DNA from: Dermatemys mawii
Lineage: Eukaryota; Chordata; Testudines; Dermatemydidae
DNA: 64,000 bases
Assembly (NCBI GenBank): GCA_007922305.1
Contig: ML677364.1
Coordinates: 19,120,538 to 19,184,537 of the forward strand
Reading direction: 5' to 3'
The position numbers were made by a program, and so were the translations under genes. The notes under the pieces are model-generated. The model searched no databases. It had not been told where the DNA came from and saw only the letters and a program-made list of their open reading frames with translations. Shown here piece by piece: positions 46,955-57,683 of the stretch; the first letter of the stretch is position 1, and each line of letters starts with the position of its first letter.

Positions 46955-47345
46955 GCCCTAGTGTACCAGCACTGTGCAAACACATAATAAGTCCCTGTCC
47001 TGAAGAGCTCACAATCTAGAATGGACAAAGAGGAAAAAGGATGTACATAGAAGCAAAGTGACTTACACGCCCCTCCTGCACACCAACCCCCTGCCCCAGC
47101 CTGGTGAAAATGAGTGAGGGTAAGGGAGAGTGAGCAACAGAGGGAGAGGGGATGGAGTGAGCAGGGTGTGAGAAGAAGTGGAGTGGGGGCAAGGTTTGGG
47201 GGTCTCCAAAAATTTAAATCAAAATGTGGGTCCTTGGGTTGCTAAAGTTTGAGAACTACTATTCTAGATAATACAGCAGGCCAGTGGCTCAGACAGAAGC
47301 AAAACCAAAGTCTCCTGATTCAAAATCTTGTGCCCCATTCACTTA
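46955..47345 (-). mobile_element. SINE copy (MIR-like) split by a hAT end
   Basis: The left part 46955-47062 has ACCAGCACTGTGCAAACACA and CCTGTCCTGAAGAGCTCACA followed by AAGCAAAGTGACTTAC. The right part 47259-47345 has GGCTCAGACAGAAGCAAAAC and AGTCTCCTGATTCAAAATC. The two parts form one SINE read backwards once the hAT fragment between them is removed. Confidence 0.5.
47068..47258 (+). mobile_element. hAT right-end fragment
   Basis: Ends with GTTGCTAAAGTTTGAGAACTACTA; read inversely this is a hAT end like those at 62315-62642 (CAGTGGTTCTCAACC type). The start CCCTCCTGCACACCAACCCC and GAGTGAGGGTAAGGGAGAG recall the middle of the same family. 5'-truncated. Confidence 0.5.
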
Positions 47346-48399
47346 TCTATTTCCAGTTATCCCTTGATTACATGCAAGCAATTCTCACTGGCTTGTGAAA
47401 CTGAGGGCAAAGTCCGGCAGTTAGAAAACAACAAAAGCCATATACAAGTATAAGCATGCAAGGGTAAGAGTGCATAACCTTTACAGGGTTCACAAGTGGA
47501 CACAAAGTATCTTGCCTACATATTTCAAATCCTTTCCCTTTCATGAGAAGTAAATAAACTGTGGGTAGAGGAAGGGAGAAAGTTCAGCCATGTGGTTAGT
47601 CAAAATATCGGTAGATTCAACTCCTGCTTGCTTGCTTATATGAGCAGACCCATCGACTTCAGTGGGCGGAATGTAAGGCAAGCAGGATTTGGAACATAGC
47701 AGAAACAATGAGCATACATATTTGAGTAATTGCTATTTAGGCAGTGCAGCCGAGGTACCAAGAGGAAAATGACCAATGATGATACATGCAGATAGTTTGT
47801 GAGGTTCCCACCTATTCTTTTCTACTTAGAATAACCTCATTACCAGCTAATTGTGCCTTCTAAAATGAACAAAGAAAATGCAGATTATACTTTTTTTTTG
47901 TTTCTTTTTTTTTTGCTTAGGCAAGCACTACCTACTAGAATATACAGTATTGCAAATGAGGAAAAATAACAGGAAGTCTCAGAGAAGAAACACAACGTTT
48001 AGAGAAACAATTTAAGGGGGATTCCTGTGTGGAGGGATCCCATGTATGCGGGAACTATTAAATCTCTGCTGTAAGGAGAAGTGGGGAGGATTTGGGAACA
48101 GCACATAATAGGGGAGCTAGGGTGTGCTGTCATGACTGGCAGTAAGGCACGATTGGGGCCAGTGGATCCAAGACTGTGTGTCCTCCTGGTCTACTCCCTG
48201 TCAGAGCTGGAGCTCTGGAGTCTAAGCCCTGCTATGGAGCAGCTCTGCTTTTGCTGCATACGCTGGAGCAGGTAAAGACTCTTCCACATGCATCCAGCCG
48301 AATTACTCAGGCTGGGTGCCATGGAGAGGAAATGCCCCTAGTTGCATAACACCAAGGCTGGATTTTCCTAATGAACATGCTGGTCCTAACTAATCGGTG
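47346..48399. other. Unassigned unique DNA
   Basis: No gene recognised. A copy of the short palindromic repeat (CAGTGGGCGGAATG type) lies at about 47620-47693. Confidence 0.35.
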
Positions 48400-48840
48400 C
48401 TCTTCTACAACTACTGCTTACGGGTTCAAGAGAATAAGTTGATTTATCAGCATGCCATTTTGTAGTTTCGTATTTCGTGTATTTCTTACTCAGTATGGAG
48501 TATAACTGGACAGGAAGAAAACATGTCTACGTGGATCTACAATTGCATTTGTTGCTTGTGAGCAGCTGGTGGCAATGAGCTGTTATTAATTGTATTATGT
48601 ACTTTGTAGTCACCCAGAAGCTGTTGGACAGGGAGCTTAAATAATGAAGTGAAAAGAAGAGAGAACTCGCTCTTTGTTTTAGGCTGCATCAAATCAATTA
48701 GGGCTTCCCTCCCATTTTTTTTACTTGGCTGTAACAATCTGTGTATTTTTCCATACCTCTCAGAATCCCTACACAGGAACAATGCTCTGACATGTACTCC
48801 CCCTCGGGTAGACTTTCTCTAGAATTGCAGTAAGGAGAGT
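48400..48840. promoter_or_regulatory. Candidate conserved non-coding segment
   Basis: Non-repetitive with many possible regulatory motifs (GAGCAGCTGGTGGC E-box area near 48562, TGTTATTAATTGTATTATG homeodomain-like sites near 48582). It has the texture of a developmental enhancer. Basis is visual only. Confidence 0.25.
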
Positions 48841-49244
48841 GGGTGGCAATTCATCAAGAGCATGACCCTTGGAAACTGCTTTTCCATAACTTAGAAGAGA
48901 GACATTGAAATTTAGTAACAAAAACATTAAAACAAGTAGAAAGGGAGTGCACTTGGGAGGAACAAAGCAAACTTTGCCTTGCAGGAAAATAGCATGGGAC
49001 TAGGGGACACAAACCCAGCTGTCCCCCCTACCTGTGTAGCTGTGTCACAGCTAATAATATAGATAATGGGGTAGATGCAGCCTACTGCTCTTCCATCCTC
49101 TCCACACTGGCTTCAGCCCATACAATGCATGGAGCCACTGCCCACACATTTGGCTCTCAGAGAACCTTTGGCCCAGATACTGAAAGTTATCTCACTCCCA
49201 TTCATTTAAATGAGAGTTAGGTGCCTAAATATCTTTGAGGCTCT
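48841..49244. other. Unassigned DNA
   Basis: No gene or confident repeat. Confidence 0.4.
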
Positions 49245-49830
49245 GGACCCTTGTCATGGGGTGTACAAACCCCACACTGGTGAGCTGAGAGTTAAGGAAA
49301 TGGTCCAGCCACAGGAAGCCAAGCCCCCTGTCTCCTTCTGCGCACGCTCCAGGTGGAAGGAGAGTTCAAAATGGAGAGGCTCAGCCTGGTCTGGGCTAAT
49401 GGAGCAGGAGAGCAGTTGGATGAGGCAAGTCCGCACAGAAGCCTCCGGGGCTCCAAACAGCCAGGACCAGGGCTCACACTGAAGCTGCTACAGGCCCTTC
49501 AACTGCAGGGGCTGAGGATGATGAGTCATTACAGATAGGGGCAGACACTCCAGAGAGTGACCTGAGGAGATGCCGAGGAGAACCTCAAGACAGATCTGTG
49601 GAGCATACAGAAGAAGAGAAGTTGGGGTAGGAACGGGCCCAGAGAACATGTGTAAAGGAGTCCCCCTCTAGGCCATCTAGCCAGCCCATTATTTTGAAGT
49701 TTCCTGGGTTGGAAGCCAGTGGAGCGGAGTGGGCCTGGGTTCCCAAAGACTCTAGCCATTGGGTGACATAGTTTGGCTTATTGCCACTAGGTGGTGCTAC
49801 TGGCCTTGGATGCAACCTCCCAACGCAGTG
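49245..49830. repeat. GC-rich retroelement-like block
   Basis: GAGTTCAAAATGGAGAGGC..., GGAGCGGAGTGGGCCTGGG and similar purine-rich text recall leader/internal DNA of turtle LTR retrotransposons. Frames of 60-90 codons on both strands overlap and have no family motif. Class and ends are not determined. Confidence 0.3.
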
Positions 49831-49864
49831 ATAGCCCTTCTCTCCACTTTAAGGAGCTGCAGAC

Positions 49865-50140
49865 ACATGTTGCAGAGAGAGGCTCTGTAGTGTAGACACA
49901 GTCTATGCTGGCACAGCTATAGAGGTGTAGCTATATCAGCACATCCCCTAGCATAGATGCAGCAAATACCAACACAAGGAGCTTTTCTCCTGAGGTAGGA
50001 ACACCACCTCCCTGAATGATATTAGCAATGCTGACAGAAGCATAATCCTGTCTACAGTGTGGGTTTTGTTAGCTGTATTACTAGGAGTATGTTTTTTTTC
50101 CCACCCCTGGTTGACATAGCTATGCCATATGAATTTTATG
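49865..50140. mobile_element. Short old DNA-transposon remnant
   Basis: GCTCTGTAGTGTAGACACAGTC at the left and TGTCTACAGTGTGGGTTTT / TTTTATGTGTATACC at the right suggest an old element related to those at 40419 and 63070. Terminal repeats are not clean. Confidence 0.3.
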
Positions 50141-50984
50141 TGTATACCAAGCTATTATTTCTGCAACAAGGATGAACAAAGTCCCTCTGTGTGAAATATT
50201 TGATGACATTGCTCGTCTGAACAAGCAGTTTTTAAGATGTTTTTGGTCTTTGGGACTATTTAGGATATCCAACGATTTGGCCCTTAGACAATACATGTGA
50301 AAGTAAGCCTTATTTTCTTATCTGACACACAACAATGTATGCGGTGCATTATTTTTATCATTGAGATCTGTGACATTCCTTATCATCCCAAGAGCTTCAT
50401 CAGTGTGTTCTTTCCATTGTCGTATAATTTCACTATCTCAATATTGCATAAACACTGCACAGAAGGTTCAGCTCTACCAATTTGTTTGACAGATCTGGAG
50501 GAAATGGGATAAAAACATTGTTATTTATTCCACAAAATATGAAATTAAAATGCAAATTTTATTGGAAACATCAAAACTGAGAGGAAAATTGAGTAGCCCT
50601 ATTGTTCAACTTCTGCCTGACTTTGCAACTCTCTTCTTCTTTCACCCAAGAGGGGTAAATTGTCAGATCGTGTAAACCATCATAGCGCCTCTGAAGCCAA
50701 ATTGCACCAGATGCCATGATGCAATTTACACCAGCTGTGGATTAATTTACACCAGTAGAGCAATATATTTTCTTGTTCTGATTGCTGCCTCTGTCTTTGA
50801 TTCACTCTGCACTTTCTAGAGAGCTATGACTTGGGAGTCCTCCTTCGTTTATGAATGTCCATCTCTCTCTTCAGTCACAAATATTCCAACATATTGTCAG
50901 CATCCCATCTAAAGAGAAAAGATGAGGTTAGCTATCACAGTAACATCTGCATTCAAATGATCTCAGCTATTGTGGGGTTTCTCT
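50141..50984. other. Unassigned unique DNA
   Basis: No gene recognised. A short palindromic repeat copy lies at about 50690-50765 (CAATTTACACCAGCTGTGG). Confidence 0.4.
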
Positions 50985-51130
50985 GGGGTGCTAGAACTAG
51001 GGCTGCTATGTGTGTGGCAGAACCCCATGGCTTGAAGTGGTTTCTATCATATACAGAGTTTACAGTCTTGTTCAATGACTTCCAACACTACCAATATAAA
51101 ATGTGTTCCAACACCATTGAGCTTCACACC
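50985..51130 (+). repeat. 130-bp interspersed repeat, copy 2
   Basis: Same ordered blocks as 9283-9412: GGGTGCTAGAACTAGGG, GGCTTGAAGTGGTTTCTATC, AGAGTTTACAGTCTTGTTC, GTGTTCCAACACC. The inverse ends (GGTGCTAGAAC and GTTCCAACACC) suggest a small DNA transposon. Confidence 0.55.
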
Positions 51131-52949
51131 TCTATTAGACTCCTAAATTCATAATGATTCACTTTTCCATTTTCATAGATGCTTTTTATTTCCACAAACA
51201 AAGAAAATAGAGAACTCGGTGGTTCAGTGTTCATGTATTGTCTGACATTGACTTAGTCATGTTGAGCTATGTCTTGACATGACTGATAAAAACTAGCACC
51301 ACTTGGTAGTTGCTTTTTGAAAGCCACCATTTCAACAATCTGTATTCCTCCTTATAAGTACTAGCGTGTTTCAGTAATTGGTAAAATGACTGCTGAAGCC
51401 ATGTGGTTTCTGGTCACACTCAAAGCTGCTTGGCTTTTGGAAGGGCTCAAGTGGCATGGCTTCATATGTCCTTCAGAACAGTGGAATACCTATTAGGACA
51501 ATCATACAGGGCCTGCAATGATAGCATGTGCAGATCTGGATGTACAAATGTATTTGGATTTGAAAGCTTGGTGCAGAGTCATAAGACTGTATGTACAGAT
51601 TCTGTCCTGACCTACACCCTGTGCCAAATTTAATCCCCTCTCTAGAGCTAAAGCCACTGAGAGACATTCAGTTTGATATCAAACTACTGCAGAGCAGATA
51701 ATAATATTGAACCTCATTGTGCCATGGTTGCAAATGGTTATTGACATGCAAAGAAATTCAGTTCATCACGTTGCCTTGTTCTTCAATGCACTGAACTCTG
51801 TTGTACTGCCAAAGGGAGAATATCATGTATCAGAGAATGTATGTGAGCAAGAGACACTCCAAGGCAATGTTTTGACAGTCTCATCATTGTTTCAATGGAG
51901 TGAAACCAGTGGAGTGAAATAATCATGGTGCCCTCCATCTTATCCTGAAAACAGCAATTTTCCTGTTAAATTTTGAACAGGAAAACAAATTTTGCAGACA
52001 AGGACCTATAGTAATAATAATTATTATTGTGCTTTTTCTGAAGCAACAGCAAATGTCAATAGAACAAATGTGACATACATGTTTTCGGAGCACTCTGGTA
52101 GGGATATGGTGTTTGGGATATCTCAGCTCAACAGCTGCCTCGGGAAGCAGTCAGAGGTCAAAAACTACCATAAGGTTTTGCAGAGGAAAAATTATTTTAA
52201 TGCCACTTAATGTGATGTCCTTATGTTTCATCAGTTCAGATCGCAGTGAGCTGGGTGGGATAGCTTACAACTTCCATAACTAGGCTACCTATGGGTCTAG
52301 GAAAAAAGGAAGAACATCCATTTCTATTCCTTAAAGCCCATTTACAATCAGAACTACAAGGGAAGGTTGCAAAATAGACAGTTCTTCTTTGTACAATGGT
52401 TTGTGATGGATCTTAAAAAAATAATCTGCAGTGAATAATGTAATGGATTAATTTATCTCTTTTTCCTGCTCACAGAAAGTCCAGGAGCAGCTGTAATTTA
52501 TTCACTGCACGAATGTACATGACACATTTTGTTGCACGTCTTTTAAAGCTCTTTGGATCAATGCTAAGCAACTCACTGCCACCTTGGTTAGTGGAGACTG
52601 GTCACAAATCACATGGCATTGCTTCTGTTCCCTGACTGGGTTAGCATAACTCATAATCAAGAGGAGGGCTTGCAGAAATTACTGGGGTTTTGAATCTTTC
52701 ATTGAGCCAAGAAATTTTAAAATGTTTGAAGGTTTGGGGGGGTTTTGAGCCACACAAGCATTGCTGAAAGCATTTTTCCTAAAAGTTCTGGCCACTATAA
52801 CACTTGTTGGCTGAGTGCAGAGTTTACATTTAATTTTGGCATATTACAGTTAAAAAACGTAATTGAAGGAACTGTCCTACTTGCAGAAGGTGTAGTCAGA
52901 ACTTCATATGCCTAATCTAAATGCCCATGTGCCAGACTGTGGTTAGGGG
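51131..52949. other. Unique DNA
   Basis: No gene or recognised repeat. Only short frames. Confidence 0.45.
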
Positions 52950-54133
52950 TATGACAGGTTCTCCCCAGGGTGCCACCTGGAACTGGGCTACCACCAAGCC
53001 CGCCTGATCCACCAGACTGGGCTCACTTTACACTATACTGATGTTGCAGACCCTCAAGTCCCCTCCAGCACACATATAGCTAGGAACACACCCAGCTTCA
53101 GCTACATACAGATGCTGAGATTAGCTCTGCATGGGGAGGCTCAGCTAAAACATCTCCCAGTTCCCAGAGAACTGTACAGTGCAAGCTCGTGAAATTCGCC
53201 CCCTCCCTCGATGTGTAGAGGAATACACAACAGCTTTCTGACCCAAGTTATGATTTCTACACACTGGTTTTAGACAAAACAAAACTAATTTACTGACTAC
53301 AAAAGATAGATTTTAAGTGATTACGAGAGCTAGCAAACAGATCAAAGCAGATTATCTAGCAAATAAACAGAACTGCAATCTAAGCTTAACATACCTAAGA
53401 GAGTGTATATGAATAGCAAATTCTCACCGTAGTTGTTGATTTAGGCAGGGTGCAGAGATTCTTGAGGGCAAGTCGCACTTGTTTACCGCTTAAAACCCCT
53501 GGCATTCCTTTCAGAAACTAAGAAATCCCTTTAGCCTGGGTTCAGCACTTCCTGCCCAGTCCAGTCCTTGTTCCTCCAGAGTTTCCAGCAACCTTCTTTG
53601 GCGGGGAGTCAGTGAAGAACCTCAATGATGTCACTGCCCTGCCTTAAATAGCTTTTGCATATGGCAGGAACCCTTTGTCTCCAGGGTTAGTTCCCAGGCC
53701 TTTCAGTGGAAAAGCACTGATATTTTAAGATGGAGTCCAATACCAGGTGATTTGGTCACATGTTCCTGTAGGGACACTGCAGTCATGACTTGAAGGCTGT
53801 TTGTAGCATTCTCAGGAAGGGTCCCCGGTGAGAGACTAGCATCTTCTAAGACCTATTTTTTCTCCTGAATGGCCCTTCTCAGACAGCAATCTACACTGAT
53901 TGCATTATACCTAATGGGCATTCCCCAGGTGTAAACACATTTATAATAGATGCATAGACAATATTCCTAACTTCAGATACCAAAATGATACATGAATACA
54001 AATAGGATAATCACATTTAGTGAATCATAACCTTGTCAATACCTTACATGATGTATCTTGAATAAAATACATCGTAGTTATACCATAATCATGATCATTA
54101 CTATGAAAAATATGGGATGTAATGTCATGACAG
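52950..54133 (-). mobile_element. LTR-like element in reverse orientation
   Basis: Long non-coding block. GGTTCTCCCCAGGGTGCCACC at the left and a low-GC right part ending GATGTAATGTCATGACAG are typical of a reversed turtle LTR. The 7-bp ATGACAG occurs on both sides (52951-52957 and 54127-54133), but whether it is a target duplication or the LTR's own end is undecided. No genes. Confidence 0.45.
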
Positions 54134-54214
54134 GGTTAAAGAGATTTTTTTATACTGTTTTGTTCTCCTGCATAAAATGGCCATAGACTTTTACCTAGTA
54201 GCTCCTGCATTAAA

Positions 54215-54680
54215 CTCTTAAATTCTGGTTGAGTTAGAGCCTCTCTCTTAGAATACATCCAATCTAGATTTAAAGACTTCAGGTCCACCACATCCCTCGG
54301 TAAACTGTCCTAAGGGTTAATTACCATCATTCTTAACACATTGTACTTTATTTTCAGTTTGAATATGTCTAGCTTCCAGCCCATTATGCCTTTGTCTTAT
54401 TGATTAAATCACCCTCTACTCTCAGAAATCTCTTCCCTGTGTATGTTCTGATAGAAAACAATCAAGTCAACTCTTATTCTTCTCTTGCAAAAACTAACTA
54501 GACTGAGATTCTTATGTCTCTCACTGTAAACCATGTTTTCCAGACCTCAGATCATCCCGGTAGCTCTCTTCTGAACTTTTTCCACATTTTCAACCTCCTC
54601 TTAAAAAGTGTAGACACTACAATTGTTCAAAAGTCTGTCTCCCCAAAACCATATGTAGAGATATTACCACCTCTTTAATC
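54215..54680 (-). mobile_element. CR1 LINE 3' region, diverged
   Basis: Reversed CR1 3' region: AGGTCCACCACATCCCTCGG, AATCTCTTCCCTGTGTATG, CTGAACTTTTTCCACATTTTCAACC. Old family, no coding frame. Confidence 0.6.
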
Positions 54681-56064
54681 ATAGAGGATTCAGTTTAGCC
54701 CCAGGTTTTTCTGTTTCAAAAGACTCATAGGTTAAAAACTATTGGTGCGTTTAGATGGAATGTAAGTTTGGGCAATTAGCCTACAAGAGCTGTTAACTAC
54801 ATTCTAAAACTGTGCCTTGAATTCACAAAAGAAAGGAATACAAAATTGTTGTAAACTCTGTTCTTAACCTATATAAAATGCTTAGCTTATCGAATTGCTA
54901 ATACTGCTCACCTTACTCACACAAGTAGGCACATCCCAACCAATGGGACTACTCCTGTAAACAAGGCAAACAGCATTTATTCCTCATTGGGCTTCAATAC
55001 CTTTGGCACAATAGGGTGAGCTAAGGACAAAGATCTTGCCTCAAGTGATTTTTTCTGTCTTTTGTGGGTTTAAATGAGATGCTTAATATCACTTTAACAT
55101 TCTTCTTGTAGTTTAATTCTGTATAATAGCAAAGCCAGTAGTAAGTTAATTAAAAAGTGCTATAATGTCTGAAAGAAGTCAGCAGGTTTCTATGGGTTGC
55201 TGATCAAAGGGAAAATGTTTCTTTTTTAATGATGTTTCTCTTTTGCTCTGTTAGTTATAGTGTAGCCATATAATCACCTACTTCATTGCACTCATGACAA
55301 AATTAGATTTAAAAAATGGTCTGAAGCAAAATAAAATTGAAAATGAACATGACAGATAAAAGTTAAAAACATACACTTATAAGAAGTATGATCTTCTTAC
55401 CTAGAGCCAAGATTTTCATTAATTAAAATATTGAAATGATATGTTCTAAGAATGAATAATGAAGGGCAATAATTATCCAGATTGACAATTCCTTATCACT
55501 TGATTAATGATGGTGTACTAATGTAATAGTGCCATTAGTGCAGATCAATTGAAATTATGATGTACACAATATTTGAAAATCCATAATTTGTTTGAATTAC
55601 ACAAACTAAACAGTATGGAGTTTATATGTGTACAGATTTCTTTTTTAATGTCAAGCCCAGTGATCCTGATTCTTCTCTCACCATGCAGCAATTTTATTTT
55701 GGTATGATTTTTAGTATGGCTTAATTTAGCATGATCTCTATTCTGAGTGGAGAAGGGGCAGCATTGCTAGACTTCTGTTTTAATCTGTAGCTATGTATAA
55801 ATAAAACAAATAAATCATTCAAAAACTTCTTCAGACAGTGCAAGTTTCAATTGTCCAAGTAGTTCCTTCCCAACAAACTGTTTTCCTTTAAGTGCTAGTA
55901 CGCTTTTCTGTCAATTACTAAGCATAGTAATAGACAATGAGATGATGGATATACAGTTAAGGGCAAAATAGATACCCTCTCAGCTGCTTGTAATGTTTTC
56001 TTTGAAGAAATTTATTGTATTATGCAAAATCTTGTTTATGTGTTTATTAGATTAAAATATACAG
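54681..56064. other. Unique AT-rich DNA with a candidate regulatory segment
   Basis: No gene. 55190-55620 is AT-rich, free of recognised repeats, with CTGATCAAAGG and many TAATTA/ATTAAT sites; it might be conserved non-coding DNA, a weak inference. Confidence 0.3.
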
Positions 56065-56196
56065 TTGGAACCAGGAACTCATTAATTTTAATCCTGACAT
56101 GGATTCACTTTTTAACTTTGGATAAGTAAACTTCTCTGCCTTGCTTTCACCATTTGTAAAGTGAGGATATTGTACTTTCTCAGAGGTGTTTAGTAC
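56065..56196 (+). mobile_element. MIR/CORE-SINE copy
   Basis: Order: GGAACCAGGAACTCATTAA, ACTTTGGATAAGTAAACTTC, TTGCTTTCACCATTTGTAAAGTGAGG, then ATTGTACTTTCTCAGAGG. Diverged MIR core with TTTGTAAAGTGAGGAT. Confidence 0.55.
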
Positions 56197-56723
56197 AGCT
56201 AGTCAGAACATTTCCAATTAAATATTTCTGATGACTTTTTTTTTCATTGAAATGAACACATTTTGCAGAAATGTGTCCATTCTGAAGTTTTCAACAGGAT
56301 GACTTCTGAAGTCCAGTATGGACTTTTCAATCTGTAAATGGATGTTTTGACACAATTCCATTTTGCAAATACTTTCAAAGATTTTTTTTTCATTCCACTG
56401 AATGAAAGCAAATTTAGAATCCTTGAAAGTTTCATGCAATTAATTGTCATTTTCTGGCCAGCTCTAGTTTTTTAGGATTCATTCTTGATTATAAAGCATT
56501 TTGCAGACAAAAAGCACTAGAAAAGTGATAAGTAATTTTATTTGGGGAGTGGTGTGGAGAGGATAATAAATCTAAGAAAATTATTATACATGGGATGGAT
56601 CTAAATTCTTGTCTGTTTTTATATGTATCAGCAGTTTTTCTCTACAAAATGTAAATCTGTTATAAGTAAGAATCTGAAAAAGGGATTTTTGGTGGTAAAT
56701 TATTTGTAAATAACTTATGTACT
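56197..56723. other. Unique DNA
   Basis: No gene recognised. Confidence 0.45.
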
Positions 56724-56965
56724 AAAGTGACAAAGAGTCCTGTGGCACCTTAAAGACTAACTAACGTATTGAAGCATAAGCTTTTGTGGGCTAATACCCT
56801 CTTCGTCAGATGCATGCAGTGGTGGGTGAGAATGGTTGATATGCAGGTACTGTAGCCCAGGATCTGGTCTATGAGTGGGAGAATTGTGGAACTCCACTGT
56901 GGGATAGGTAAAGACATGAGGCCTGAGGAGTGCACATAGAGACCAGAAAGGAGACAGAGGTGCAG
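56724..56965 (-). mobile_element. Penelope-like element, 3' fragment
   Basis: GTGACAAAGAGTCCTGTGG, AAGCATAAGCTTTTGTGGGC and CCTCTTCGTCAGATGCATGC match the left copy at 12030-12130 and the arm at 57295-57369. It continues into a diverged 3' region. Single copy, with no target duplication resolved. Confidence 0.55.
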
Positions 56966-57252
56966 CTAGCTATGTAACCATAAAATGTTATGGCTATCAA
57001 GTGAGACAGATCTGAAAACTCCTGTGTAATTTAGTGATTTCTAAATTTTAGGGGGGAAAAAATCTGTGTTTCTGACATTAGAAATGAGCCCCAGTTGTTC
57101 AAAGAATTGCAGGAGCCATTAAAAGTTGCACTACTTAGAAAAAGTACAGGGAAAGACTCCCATCAAGAATTCATTAAAATTCTTCTCTGCATATATTCTT
57201 CTTTGCTTTATGTACTTCAAATGTAACAGCAGTGTCATTGTACTACAGTTGT

Positions 57253-57460
57253 CAAGAATCAGAGAGGTAGCCATGTTAGTCTGGAATTGCAGAAGTGACA
57301 AAGAATCCTGTGGCACCTAAAAGACTAACTAAAGTATTAGAGCATAAGCTTTCGTGGGCTAATACCCACAATGCATCCAATGAAGTGGGTATTAGCCCAT
57401 GAAAGCTTATGTTCTAATACTTTAGTTAGTCTTTAAGGTGCCACAGGACTCTTTGTCACT
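57253..57460. mobile_element. Penelope-like palindromic insertion
   Basis: Arms 57295-57369 and 57385-57459 are 75-nt inverse copies with only a few mismatches, around a 15-nt centre. They carry the same sequence as the ends at 12030-12130. A 16-bp target duplication ATTGTACTACAGTTGT lies outside (57237-57252 and 57461-57476), so the whole palindrome inserted as a unit. The left side has a 42-nt single extension (CAAGAATCAGAG...) not present at the right. No coding sequence. Confidence 0.75.
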
Positions 57461-57527
57461 ATTGTACTACAGTTGTAACTTATACTGATAATGGAAGCAC
57501 AACCTGCTACAATGTGGAAAATAGTTG

Positions 57528-57631
57528 CATTATTTAAGGACCCCTAAAGCAATTAATAAATAACTTGCTTTAGGGGTCCTTAAATAATGGACCCCTAAAA
57601 ATATTGTCCCATCAATTAGGACAATATTTTT
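57528..57631. repeat. Double hairpin
   Basis: First hairpin: arms 57528-57552 and 57565-57589, 25 nt, perfect, loop of 12 nt. Second hairpin: arms 57597-57609 and 57619-57631, 13 nt, perfect, loop of 9 nt. The motif GGACCCCTAAA occurs again at 57589-57599, between the two. No recognised family. Confidence 0.9.
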
Positions 57632-57683
57632 GAGAAAATTTCCTGTAGTTACATACTTCATATGAAAAGACTCATCCAACTAT

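Noticed and set aside
52950..54133. Complete retroviral provirus
   Set aside because: The block is too short and has no gag, pol or env reading; it fits a lone LTR-like unit.
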